The translations under genes and the position numbers were made by a program. The notes beneath the pieces are model-generated. The model saw only the letters and a program-made list of their open reading frames with translations, had not been told where the DNA came from and made no database searches. This document shows, piece after piece, positions 17,082-26,303 of a stretch of 64,000 nucleotides of DNA. Numbering within the stretch: the first letter of the stretch is position 1; each line of letters opens with the position of its first letter. Source of the stretch: CAVPGP01 sp963718065 (lineage in GTDB: Bacteria > Actinomycetota > Thermoleophilia > Gaiellales > Gaiellaceae). The stretch covers positions 115,134 through 179,133 of the forward strand of contig CAVQYE010000013.1 of assembly GCA_963718065.1 (NCBI GenBank), given 5' to 3'.

Positions 17082-18451
17082 GCCTCCGGGCGCGCCTCAC
17101 TCTCGCGGCCGCCCTCGCGGTTGCCGCCGCCGTCGCGCTCGCGTCGCTTCTGACCTACGTCGTCGTCCGCGACCAGCTCCGCGGCGAGGTGGACGACGCG
17201 CTGCGCGCCCGCGCTCAGGACATCTCGCACATGCCGCTGCGGCTGAACCAGGTGAGCCCCGACGAGTTCCTCGTCGACATCCCACGCCCCGCGCTCGGCG
17301 GCGCCGCGGGCTACATCCAGCTCGTGCGGGCAACAGGCTCGCCCGCAAGAGCAGAGCACGACCCCGTCGCGCTCCCCGTCACGACCCGTGACCGGAAGAT
17401 CGCCGCAGGCGAGGCGGGCGAATATCTCACCGACGCGCACGTTGTCGGCTACCACGTCCGGCTCCTGACCACGCCGCTCGTCCCCGGCTGGGCATTGCAG
17501 GTGGCCCGTCCGCTCACCGAGGTTGACAGCTCGCTCGCGCGGATCAAGAAGCTGCTCTTCCTGATCACGCTCGCCGGCGTCGGCTTCGCGCTCGCGCTCG
17601 GGCTCGGCGTCACGCGCGCGGTGCTCGCGCCCGTGCGGCGTCTCACCGACACGGCCGAGCACGTCGCAGCGACCCGTGATCTGCACGCGCGGATCGAGGC
17701 CCCCGGCCGCGACGAGCTCGGACGTCTCGCGACGACCTTCAACACGATGCTCGGCACGCTCGAGGAGTCGGACCGGGCGCAGCGCCAGCTCGTTGCCGAC
17801 GCCTCGCATGAGCTGCGGACTCCGCTCACGAGCCTGCGCACGAACATCGAGGTGCTGGCGCGGAACCAGGAGCTGCCCGAGGGCGAGCGAGAGCGCCTGC
17901 TGAGCGACGTCGTCGAGCAGCTGACCGAGATGACGGCGCTGATCTCGGAGCTCGTCGAGCTCGCGCGCGGGGACGTGCAGCCGCTCGACCCCGAGGACGT
18001 CCGCCTCGACCTGCTCGTCGCGGACGCCGTGGCTCGTGCGCAGCGGAACGCGCCGAAGGTCGACTTCCGCCTAGAGGCGGACGAGTCGCTCGTCCACGGC
18101 GTGCCGAGCCGGCTCGAGCGGGCCGTCGGCAACCTGCTCGACAACGCGGGCAAGTGGAGCCCGGACGGGACCGTCGTCGACGTCACGGTCCGCGACGGCG
18201 AGGTGACGGTGCGCGACCGCGGGCCGGGGATCGCCGACGAGGACCTGCCGTTCGTCTTCGACCGCTTCTACCGGGCGCCCGCCGCCCGTGGAATGCCCGG
18301 GTCCGGGCTCGGCCTCTCGATCGTCCGCCAGGTCGCCGAGACGCACGGCGGCGAGGTGAGTGCCGAGGCGGCCGGCGACGGTGGGACGCTGATGCGCTTC
18401 CGGTTGCCCGCTCAGCCCGAGAACGGCGCCGCGGCAGACCCAGAAGCCTGA
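17078..18451 (+). CDS. Sensor histidine kinase (MprB-like)
   Basis: 457 residues, the partner of the regulator just upstream (4-nt overlap, GTG start). Membrane helix 1 is at about 9-28, an extracellular sensor domain spans about 30-160, helix 2 is at about 165-190, followed by HAMP, then HisKA with the phospho-acceptor His in DASHELRTPLTSL. The ATPase domain has the N box NLLDNAGKWSP, G1 in DRGPGIADED, F box FVFDRFYRA and G2 GSGLGLSIV. All catalytic motifs are intact. An envelope-stress role is suggested by the divergent HtrA-like protease. Confidence 0.95.
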   Translation: MSLRARLTLAAALAVAAAVALASLLTYVVVRDQLRGEVDDALRARAQDISHMPLRLNQVSPDEFLVDIPRPALGGAAGYIQLVRATGSPARAEHDPVALPVTTRDRKIAAGEAGEYLTDAHVVGYHVRLLTTPLVPGWALQVARPLTEVDSSLARIKKLLFLITLAGVGFALALGLGVTRAVLAPVRRLTDTAEHVAATRDLHARIEAPGRDELGRLATTFNTMLGTLEESDRAQRQLVADASHELRTPLTSLRTNIEVLARNQELPEGERERLLSDVVEQLTEMTALISELVELARGDVQPLDPEDVRLDLLVADAVARAQRNAPKVDFRLEADESLVHGVPSRLERAVGNLLDNAGKWSPDGTVVDVTVRDGEVTVRDRGPGIADEDLPFVFDRFYRAPAARGMPGSGLGLSIVRQVAETHGGEVSAEAAGDGGTLMRFRLPAQPENGAAADPEA

Positions 18452-18475
18452 TTCGCGGCAGCATAGGGTTGACGC

Positions 18476-20882
18476 GTGAGATCCTCGGCGCGCGCGGTCG
18501 TGGTCGGCGGAGGCGTCGGCGGCACGGCGATCCTGTACTGGCTCGCGCGCTCCGGCTGGAGCGACGTCGTCCTCTGCGAGCGGGCCGATCTCACGAGCGG
18601 CTCGACATTCCACTCGGCCGGGCTGGTCGGACAACTCCGCGGCTCGCTCAGCTTGACCCGGATGATGATGAACTCGGTCGAGCTCTACCGGTCGCTCGAG
18701 GCTGAGGTCGGGCTCGAGACCGGGTGGCGCGAGGTCGGATCGCTGCGCCTTGCCTCGTCCCCGGAGCGACTCGAGGAGCTGTCGCGCCAGGCCGGCTGGG
18801 CGAAGACGTTCGGCCTGCCGCTCGAGCTCGTGTCCGCAGAAGAGGCCCAGCGCCTGTTCCCGCCGATGTCCACCGACGGCGTGCTCGGCGCGGCGTATCT
18901 CCCGACCGACGGCTACGTCGACCCGAGCCAGCTCACGTTCGCGCTGGCCGAGGGTGGGCGGCGGCACGGCGCCGAGCTCTACACGCACACGCGTGTCACC
19001 GGGATCGACATCGAGCGCGGGCGGGTCACCGGCGTCGTCACGGACAAGGGCGCGATCGAGACGGACGTCGTCGTCGATGCGGGTGGCATCTACGCGCGCG
19101 AGATCGGAGCGCTCGCCGGGGTCAACGTGCCCGTCGTCCCGCTCGCGCACGAGTACCTCGTCACGCGTCCGAGTGGGCTGCCGCTCGACCTGCCGACCAT
19201 GCGCGACCCCTCGCTCCTCGTCTACTTCCGGGGCGAGTCGGGCGGGCTCGTGATGGGCGGCTACGAGCGGGACCCGGCGCCGTGGGCGCTCGACGGTATC
19301 CCTTCCGACTTCAACGCGAAGCTGCTCCCGGAGGACTGGCCCCGCTTCGAGCCGCTGATGGAGAACGCGATCGTCCGTGTCCCGGATCTCGCCGACGCAG
19401 AGGTCGTCAAGCTCGTCAACGGCCCCGAGGCGTTCACCCCGGACGGCGAGTTCATCCTCGGCCCGACGGACGTACGTGGCTTCTGGGTCGCCGCCGGGTT
19501 CTGCGCTCACGGCCTCGCCGGCGCCGGCGGGATGGGACAGCTCGTCGCCGAGTGGATCATCGAGGGCCAGCCGTCGCTCGACACGTGGGAGATGGACTCG
19601 CGCCGCTTCGGCGCCGCGTACACCAGCAGCGCCTACACGCTGGCGCGCACGCTCGAGGTGTACTCGACCTACTACGACGTCAAGTACCCCGGCCACGAGC
19701 GCGAAGCGGGGCGGCCGCTGCGCACCTCGCCGACCTACGGGCGCCTGCAGGAGCTCGGCGCTTCGTTCGGCGAGAAGTCCGGCTGGGAGCGCGCGAACTG
19801 GTTCGAGCCGAACGCCGCCCGAGGCGACGAGTCCCTGCGCCCGCGGGGCTGGGCCGGGCGGCACTGGTCGCCTGCGATCGGCGCCGAGCACCTCGCCTGC
19901 CGCGAGACGGCGGCCCTGTTCGACGAGACGTCGTTCGCGAAGATCGAAGTGTCGGGCGAGGGCGCGGCGGCGTTCCTCGAGCGGCTGTGCGACAACCAGG
20001 TGGCGCGCGACGTGAACCAGATCACGTACACGCAGATGCTGAACGCCCGCGGCGGGATCGAATGCGACTTCACGGTCACCCGCCTCACCGAGGACCGCTT
20101 CCGCATCGTCACGGGCACGGCGTTCGGGCGGCACGACCTCGCCTGGATCCGCTCGCAGGCGCCGGACGACGGGAGCGTGGCGGTCGACGACGTGACCTCC
20201 CGCTACGCGTGCCTCGGGCTCTGGGGGCCCGCGGCGCGGGAGATCCTGCAGCCGCTCGCGAGCGAGGAGCTCTCGTTTCCGTATATGCGCGCGCGCGAGC
20301 TGGCGATCGGCTTCGTGCCCTGCCTCGCGCTGCGCGTCACGTATGTCGGCGAGCTCGGCTGGGAGCTCTATTGCCCGATGGAGTTCGGGCTCGCCCTCTG
20401 GGACGCGATCTGGGAGAGCGGCCGCGAGCGGGGCCTCGTCGCCGGCGGCTACAAGGCGATCGACTCGCTCCGCCTCGAGAAGGGGTATCGCGTCTGGGGA
20501 GCCGACATGACGCCCGACGAGACGCCGTACGAGGCGGGGCTCGGCTTTGCGGTGAAGCTCGACAAGGGCGACTTCATCGGCCGCGAGGCGCTGGTCGCGG
20601 CTGGCGAGCCCGAGCGGTCTGCTCTGCTGCCTCGTCCTCGACGAGCCGCGCGCGGTCGCTCTCGGCTCGGAGCCGGTGCGGGTCGGCGAGCGGGTCGTCG
20701 GCCGGGTGACGAGCGGCGGCTACGGCTACACGGTCGCGAAGTCGATCGCGTACGCGTACCTGCCCGCGGCTGACGCGGCGGAGGGCACCGAAGTGGCGGT
20801 CGAGATCTTCGGCGAGTGGGTGCCGGGGCGCGTGGCGCGGGAGCCGCTCTTCGACCCGGCGGGCGAGAGGATCCGCGCATGA
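18476..20882 (+). pseudogene. Dimethylglycine/sarcosine dehydrogenase-like flavoprotein with GcvT domain, frameshifted near the 3' end
   Basis: About 800 residues: an N-terminal FAD-dependent DAO domain (VVVGGGVGGTAILYWLARSG; GSTFHSAGLVG contains the His that carries covalent FAD in relatives), an FAO_M linker region, then a folate-binding GCV_T domain and its C-terminal beta barrel. Family members demethylate N-methyl amines such as dimethylglycine or sarcosine, passing the one-carbon unit to tetrahydrofolate. The frame breaks at about 20618: dropping one T restores the frame ERLLCCLVLDEPRAV... through GYGYTVAKSIAYAYLP to the stop at 20880, which overlaps the next start (ATGA). A single-base insertion, likely artefactual. 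The exact substrate is unknown. Confidence 0.87.
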
Positions 20883-21721
20883 ACCTCGAAGAGCTGGCGG
20901 CTCGTGTCTGGCCCGGGCAGGCCGTGCAGATCGAGCCGATCGGGGGCGGGATCACGAATCACAACTTCCGCGTCGCAGTCGGCGGCGAGCTCTTCGTGCT
21001 GCGCGTCGGCGGCAACGACACGGAGCTCCTGGGCATCGACCGCTCCGTCGAGCACGGCGCGTCGCTGATGGCCGCGGCGCTCGGCGTCGGGCCTGAGGTC
21101 GTTGCGTTCCTCGAGCCGGAGGGCTTTCTCGTGACACGCTTCATCGAAGGCGAGGTCGGCCGCGTCGATGCGACTCGGGCGGGCGAGACGATCCGACTCG
21201 TCCACGACGGGCCGCCGATCCCGGGTCGGTTCGACAGCTTTCGCGTGGTCGAGGCGTACCGGTCGACCGCGGCCGCGCACGGTGTCGCCGTTCCCGCGGC
21301 CTACGACGAGGCGCAGGCGCTCGCCCGCGAGATCGAGCATCGCCGCGGCTCGCCGCCGGCCCGCCCCTGTCACAACGACCTGCTGAACGCGAACTTCATC
21401 GACGACGGCACGCGGCTGCGGATCGTCGACTGGGAGTACGCCGGCATGGGCGACCCGTGCTTCGACCTCGGCAACTACGCGGTCAACCACGAGCTCGACC
21501 CCGACGGCGAGGCGGAGCTGCTCGCGGCGTACGGCTCCGACGACACGGCGGGCGTCGCGCTGATGCGCTTCATGTCGGACTTCCGGGAGGCGATGTGGGG
21601 GGTCGTGCAGCAGGGGATCTCGCGCATCGACTTCGACTTCCCAGCCTACGCCGAGGAGCATTTCGAGCGGTTGGCACGCACGGCCGCAGAGCCGCGCTTT
21701 CGCGCAGCCCTGCGGCCGTGA
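20879..21721 (+). CDS. Choline/ethanolamine kinase-like phosphotransferase
   Basis: 280 residues, aminoglycoside phosphotransferase / choline kinase fold. It starts at ATG 20879, overlapping the previous stop. A nucleotide-binding region with GGGITNHNFRV is followed by Brenner's motif CHNDLLNANFI and the metal-binding DWEYAGMGDPCFDLGNY, closest in style to bacterial choline kinases. It is coupled to the methylamine-type flavoprotein and next to an amine permease, so an amino-alcohol substrate such as choline or ethanolamine is likely (inference). Confidence 0.87.
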   Translation: MNLEELAARVWPGQAVQIEPIGGGITNHNFRVAVGGELFVLRVGGNDTELLGIDRSVEHGASLMAAALGVGPEVVAFLEPEGFLVTRFIEGEVGRVDATRAGETIRLVHDGPPIPGRFDSFRVVEAYRSTAAAHGVAVPAAYDEAQALAREIEHRRGSPPARPCHNDLLNANFIDDGTRLRIVDWEYAGMGDPCFDLGNYAVNHELDPDGEAELLAAYGSDDTAGVALMRFMSDFREAMWGVVQQGISRIDFDFPAYAEEHFERLARTAAEPRFRAALRP

Positions 21722-21734
21722 ATAACGAGGTCGC

Positions 21735-23334
21735 CTAGACGGGCTCGGGCGCGGACGGGGCGGTCGGGCCGCCTTCGTACTGCGCCTCGATCCGGGCGAG
21801 CTCTTCATCGGTGCCCTGCCGCACCGGGCCCTTGAACCACTTGTGGGCCGAGAGCAGGTACCAGCCTCCGAAGAGCACGAACGCACCGCCGACCGTGAGC
21901 GGCGCGTAGTTGACGACGTTCCAGTCGAAGCCCGTCTTCCACGGGATGCCGGTCGGCACCGTCGGCATCAGGAAGAGGATGCAGATCAGGACGATCCAGC
22001 CGATCGCGAGCGGGTCGATCCACTTGTAGTGATTGCCGAGATGCCAGGCGCCGCGCTCGAAGTTCTCGCCGGCGCGCCAGCGCAGGATGATCGGCAGCCC
22101 GAAGGCGATGTAGAGGCCGATCACCGCGATCGAGGTGCCCGACGAGGTAGCCGACCGCCGCGTTCGAGAGCGTCGGCAGCATCAGGGCCCACGAGAGGAC
22201 GACGATCGCCCAGACGGCGTTGACGGGGACGCGGAAGCGGTGGGAAACCTTGCGCCACAGCCTGTAGCCGGGCACGGCGCCGTCGCGCGAGAACGCGAAC
22301 ATCATCCGCGAGGCCGACGTCACCGAGGCGATCGTGCAGAAGATCTGCGCGACGACGGCGATGAAGAGCAGGAACTCCGCCCAGCGTCGACTCATCGCGG
22401 TCTCCCAGATGTAGGTGACCGCGTTTGCGCCGGCCCCGAGCGTCCCCTGCGTGTCGGGCACGGCGAACGTGACGGCGACGAGCAGCACGAATCCGAAGAT
22501 CACCGAGACGACGACCGACATCACCATGCCGATTGCGGCGCCGCGTGACGCCTGACGTGTCTCTTCGCTCATGTGCGCCGAGGCGTCGTAGCCGGTGATC
22601 GTGTACTGCGCCATCAAGAGGCCGATCCCGAAGACGAACCAGAAGGTGAGACTGCCCCAACCCGAGCCGGAGAAGCCGGAGTTGTTGATCGTCTTCCCGA
22701 AGACGTAGCCCACCGACTGGTGGTGGTCGGGGACCACGATCAGGATCGCGACGATCAGGAGCACGCCGATCATGTGCCACCAGGCGGAGATGTTGTTCAG
22801 CATCGCCGTGATCGGCACCGCGAAGAGATTGATCAGCCCCGCGCCGACCATGATCACGGTGTACGTGAACATCACCCAGCGCGTCGTGTTCGGGTAGTCG
22901 AAGAGCAGGTTCAGGAGCGACGTGGTGAAGATCGCGCACCCGTAGCCGATCGCCGCGGTGACCGCGATCTGCCCGAGGAGGTTGAACCAGCCGGTGAACC
23001 AGCCCCACGCCGGGCTGCCGAGCTTGGACGCCCAGAAGTAGAGGCCGCCCGCCGTCGGATAGGTGGAGGCGATCTCGCCCATCGCGAGCGAGACGATGAT
23101 GCAGAAGCCGCCGACCAGCAGCCAGCCCCAGGTGATCGCGACCGGACCGCCGTTGTTGAAGGCGATGAAGTACGAGGTCAGGCAGCCCGCCAGGATCGAG
23201 ATGATCGTGAACGAGATGGCGAAGTTCTCGAAGCCTCCCATTGAGCGGAAGAGCTCCTGCGCATAGCCGAGCTTGTGAAGCTGCTGCTCGTCGCCGAGTT
23301 GCTCGCCGCCGGCAGAACTCGTTCCCGTGCTCAT
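21735..23334 (-). pseudogene. APC-family amino acid/amine permease, frameshifted near 22139
   Basis: About 530 residues and 12 membrane helices of the APC superfamily. The N-terminal region has the signature segments around FENFAISFTIISILAG and WGWLLVGGFCIIVSLAMGEIAS. The frame starting at 23334 runs correctly to NAAVGYLV, then shifts; the true C-terminus continues in another frame as GTSIAVIGLYIAFGLP... to the stop at 21735. Removing one base from the CCC run at 22138-22140 joins the two. The family carries GABA, choline, ethanolamine and polyamine transporters, matching the surrounding amine catabolism genes. It is divergent from the ligase gene at 23415 across an 80-bp gap. Confidence 0.88.
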
Positions 23335-23414
23335 TAATCCTCCCTCGAGTGATGGCCCCCGTGCTATTTGACTCTTGCGTCGGAATCCCTGTCAAGCAAT
23401 AGACTCGGCGCGCG

Positions 23415-24749
23415 ATGCTGAGCCTCGACGAATTGCGGCGGGCCGTGGAGGACGGCACGATCGACACGGTCTGTGCCGCGTTCACGGACATGCAGGGCCG
23501 GCTGATGGGAAAACGCCTGCATGCGCGGTTCTTCCTGGACGAGGTGGAAGGCGGCCATCCGGTCGAGGGATGCAACTATCTGCTCGCGCTCGACATGGAG
23601 ATGGAGCCGACGCCGGGCTACGAGCTCGCGAGCTGGGAGCGGGGCTACGGAGACTTCGCGCTGCGCCCCGATCTGGCGACGCTGCGACGCACGCCCTGGC
23701 TCGAGGCGACCGCGCTCGTGCTGTGCGACGTGACGTGGAACGACGGCTCGCCGGTCGGGCCATCGCCGAGGCAGGTGCTTCGCGCGCAGATCGACCGCGT
23801 CGCGGCCGCCGGCTACGAAGCGATGTTCGGCTCCGAGCTCGAGTTCTTCCTCTTCCAGGAGACGTATGCCGAGGCGCATGCCAAGCACTACCGCGACTTG
23901 ACGCCGTCGGTGCCGTACATCCTCGACTACCACCTGCTCGCGACCACGTACGACGAGCCGCTGATCCGCCAGATCCGGAACGGAATGCAGGCCGCGGGCA
24001 TGCGGGTCGAGGATTCGAAGGGCGAGGCGTGGCCGGGCCAGCACGAGATCAACTTCCACTACGCGGACGCGTTGACGACGGCCGACAACCACGTCGTCTA
24101 CAAGAACGGCGCCAAGGAGATCGCGTTCCTGAACGGCTGCTCGATCACCTTCATGGCGAAGCCGGATCACACGTCGATCGGCAGCTCGTGTCACATCCAC
24201 TCGAGCCTCTGGCGCGACGGCGAGAGCGCGTTCGCGGGCGAGACCGACACGTTCAAGCAGTTCGTCGCCGGCCAGATCGCCTGCGCGCGGGAGCTCGCGA
24301 TCTTCTTTGCACCCGCGATCAACTCGTACAAGCGCTACGCGGCCGGCAGCTGGGCGCCGACGACGCTCGCGTGGGGCCACGACAACCGCACGTGCGGCTT
24401 CCGCGTCGTCGGGCACGGCCCGGCGTTGCGGGTCGAGACGCGGATCCCGGGCGCCGACGCCAATCCGTACCTCGCGTTCGCGGCGCTGCTGGCGGCCGGG
24501 CTCTACGGGATCGAGAACGAGCTCGAGCTGGGCGAGGCGTTCGAGGGCAACGCGTACGAGTCCGATGTGGCGCGCTTCCCGTCGACTCTCCGCGAGGCGA
24601 TCGCCGCGCTCGAGGAGGGCGAGATGGCCCGCGCCGCGCTTGGGGACGAGGTCGTCGGGCACTATTTGAACTATGCGAGGACAGAGCAGCGCCTCTTCGA
24701 CGAAGTCGTCACCTGCTACGAGCGGGAGCGAATGTTCGAGCGTGGCTGA
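23415..24749 (+). CDS. Glutamine synthetase family gamma-glutamyl-amine ligase
   Basis: 444 residues, class I glutamine synthetase fold with N-terminal beta-grasp (CAAFTDMQGRLMGKR) and catalytic barrel. Metal and substrate sites are visible in FGSELEFFL, WPGQHEINFHYADAL, DHTSIGSSCHIHSSLW and RVETRIPGADANPYLA. It most resembles the PuuA/GlnA3/GlnA4 branch, which ligates glutamate to putrescine, methylamine or ethanolamine instead of ammonia. The next gene encodes a gamma-glutamyl-GABA-type hydrolase, which strongly supports a gamma-glutamylation pathway. Which amine is used cannot be decided from sequence. Confidence 0.92.
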   Translation: MLSLDELRRAVEDGTIDTVCAAFTDMQGRLMGKRLHARFFLDEVEGGHPVEGCNYLLALDMEMEPTPGYELASWERGYGDFALRPDLATLRRTPWLEATALVLCDVTWNDGSPVGPSPRQVLRAQIDRVAAAGYEAMFGSELEFFLFQETYAEAHAKHYRDLTPSVPYILDYHLLATTYDEPLIRQIRNGMQAAGMRVEDSKGEAWPGQHEINFHYADALTTADNHVVYKNGAKEIAFLNGCSITFMAKPDHTSIGSSCHIHSSLWRDGESAFAGETDTFKQFVAGQIACARELAIFFAPAINSYKRYAAGSWAPTTLAWGHDNRTCGFRVVGHGPALRVETRIPGADANPYLAFAALLAAGLYGIENELELGEAFEGNAYESDVARFPSTLREAIAALEEGEMARAALGDEVVGHYLNYARTEQRLFDEVVTCYERERMFERG

Positions 24750-24767
24750 AGTGACCAGCAGACGATC

Positions 24768-25493
24768 GTGACGGGCAGACGGCCACTGATCGGCGTTACG
24801 TCCTACGCCGAGCCGTCGGTGCGCTGGGGCGTCTGGGATCTACCGACGGCGCTCGTGCCGCTGAACTACGTCGAGATGGTCGAGGTCGCCGGCGGTCGCG
24901 CGCTGCTGGTGCCGCCGAGCTCGATCGGCATCGACGAGACGCTCGACGTCTTCGACGGGCTGATCTTCTCCGGCGGCTCCGACCTCGATCCGGAGACGTA
25001 CGGCGCCGAGCCGCATCCCGAGACGAACGGCATCCGCTCCGAGCGCGACGCGGCGGAGCTGGAGCTGCTGAAGGCGGCGCTCGACCGCGACCTGCCGGTG
25101 CTCGCGATCTGCCGCGGCAGCCAGGTGCTGAATGTCGCGCTCGGCGGCGACCTCGTCCAGCACCTGCCCGACGTCGTCGGCGACGAGAAGCACAAGCACA
25201 CGCCCGGGAGTTACGCCGACCACGACGTCGCAATCGCGCCGGGCACGCGACTCGGTGCGATCCTCGGCGAGCATGCGCCGGTGAAGTCGCATCACCATCA
25301 GGGGTTCGGGCGCCTCGGCGAGGGCCTGCGCGAGTCCGCCCGCGCGGACGATGGGACGATCGAGGCCGTCGAGGATCCGTCGAGGCGATTCGCCCTCGGC
25401 GTGCTGTGGCATCCCGAGGCGGGCGAAGACGCCGCGCTTTTCGACGAGCTCGTCCGCCAAGCCGCCGCGTACCGCGCAGCCCACCGCGCCTAG
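24768..25493 (+). CDS. Gamma-glutamyl-gamma-aminobutyrate hydrolase family protein (peptidase C26, PuuD-like)
   Basis: 241 residues, class I glutamine-amidotransferase-like fold. The nucleophile Cys is in LAICRGSQVLNVALGG, and the catalytic His/Glu pair is in VLWHPEAGED. In the Puu pathway it releases GABA and glutamate from the oxidised gamma-glutamyl intermediate. GTG start at 24768, 18 nt after the ligase gene. The substrate may instead be another gamma-glutamyl amide. Confidence 0.92.
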   Translation: MTGRRPLIGVTSYAEPSVRWGVWDLPTALVPLNYVEMVEVAGGRALLVPPSSIGIDETLDVFDGLIFSGGSDLDPETYGAEPHPETNGIRSERDAAELELLKAALDRDLPVLAICRGSQVLNVALGGDLVQHLPDVVGDEKHKHTPGSYADHDVAIAPGTRLGAILGEHAPVKSHHHQGFGRLGEGLRESARADDGTIEAVEDPSRRFALGVLWHPEAGEDAALFDELVRQAAAYRAAHRA

Positions 25494-25560
25494 CGGCGCA
25501 CGGGCCGTACACGATCCCGCGGTCAGCGGTGACGCAGGCTCGGTGCCAGCGCCTCCCCAG

Positions 25561-25682
25561 TGTGGTCAGACCAACTGCCACAGAAGTGTGAACGCCTTTC
25601 CACATGTCGTGTGGCCATGCGGCGCATGCCCACTTTCCGTGGTCAGACCAACTGTGACGGAAGTGGGAAATTCGTTCCACAC
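25561..25682. repeat. Tandem pair of REP-like repeats (copies C and D) beside the RAYT gene
   Basis: Two copies of the ~45-bp unit also found at 4.8-5.0 kb, here in reverse orientation: 25561-25605 and 25638-25682, again exactly 77 bp apart. Each contains TGGTCAGACCA (25563-25573 and 25640-25650), then AGTTG-type and GAAGTG segments, and ends in TCCACA. They lie 40-160 bp upstream of the transposase gene at 25722, the typical setting of REP elements and their RAYT. Confidence 0.85.
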
Positions 25683-25721
25683 TGGGGTGTGCCGGGGCGA
25701 TCCGCCGGTACCGTCGTTGCG

Positions 25722-26303
25722 ATGGCGGCACATCGGATCGTCGACCCTCAGGGCTACTACCACCTCGGTACGCGAGGGAACTTCGGCGAGGACGTCTTCG
25801 AGGAGCGGGACGACTTTCTGAAGTTCCTGGAGCTCTACGAACGGGCCGCGACAAAGCGCTGCTGGACGACGCTCGACTGGGTGCTGCTGCACAACCACGT
25901 CCACTTCTTCGTCAAGCTGAACGACGACGGCCTCTCGAAGGGCATGCAGGAGCTCGTCGGCGGCTACTCCCGCTGGTTCAACCTCAAGCACGGCCGCACC
26001 GGCGAGGGCCACACGTTCAAGAATCGTTTCTTCTCGAAGCAGATCGTCGACGAGTCGCAGTTCCTGGCCCTCTGTGCGTACATCGCGCTCAACCCGATCG
26101 AAGCCGGCCTCTGCGCCGATCCCGCCGACTGGGAATGGAGCGGATACGCCGCGACCGCCGGGCACGCCCCGCCGCGGCCGTTCCACGACGTCGGCGCGCT
26201 GCTCGGGCACTTCGCCCGCAACCCGGCACGCGGGCGGGCGCGCTACGTCCGCCTGGTCGACGACGCGCTGTGGCGAGCCAGCGTGGTTGAATCGGCGGCG
26301 TGA
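25722..26303 (+). CDS. REP-associated tyrosine transposase (RAYT, Y1/HUH family)
   Basis: 193 residues. The HUH motif lies in LHNHVHFFVKL and the likely catalytic Tyr in LVGGYSRWFNLKHGRTGEGHTF, followed by the conserved KNRFFSKQIVDE and CAYIALNPIEAGL segments of the family. RAYTs are single-copy HUH enzymes that cut and move palindromic REP sequences rather than themselves. The ATG at 25722 is chosen because the longer frame to 25560 runs through the repeats. Its stop overlaps the start of the aldehyde dehydrogenase (GTGA), so it is wedged inside a catabolic gene run and may be co-translated with it. Confidence 0.92.
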   Translation: MAAHRIVDPQGYYHLGTRGNFGEDVFEERDDFLKFLELYERAATKRCWTTLDWVLLHNHVHFFVKLNDDGLSKGMQELVGGYSRWFNLKHGRTGEGHTFKNRFFSKQIVDESQFLALCAYIALNPIEAGLCADPADWEWSGYAATAGHAPPRPFHDVGALLGHFARNPARGRARYVRLVDDALWRASVVESAA

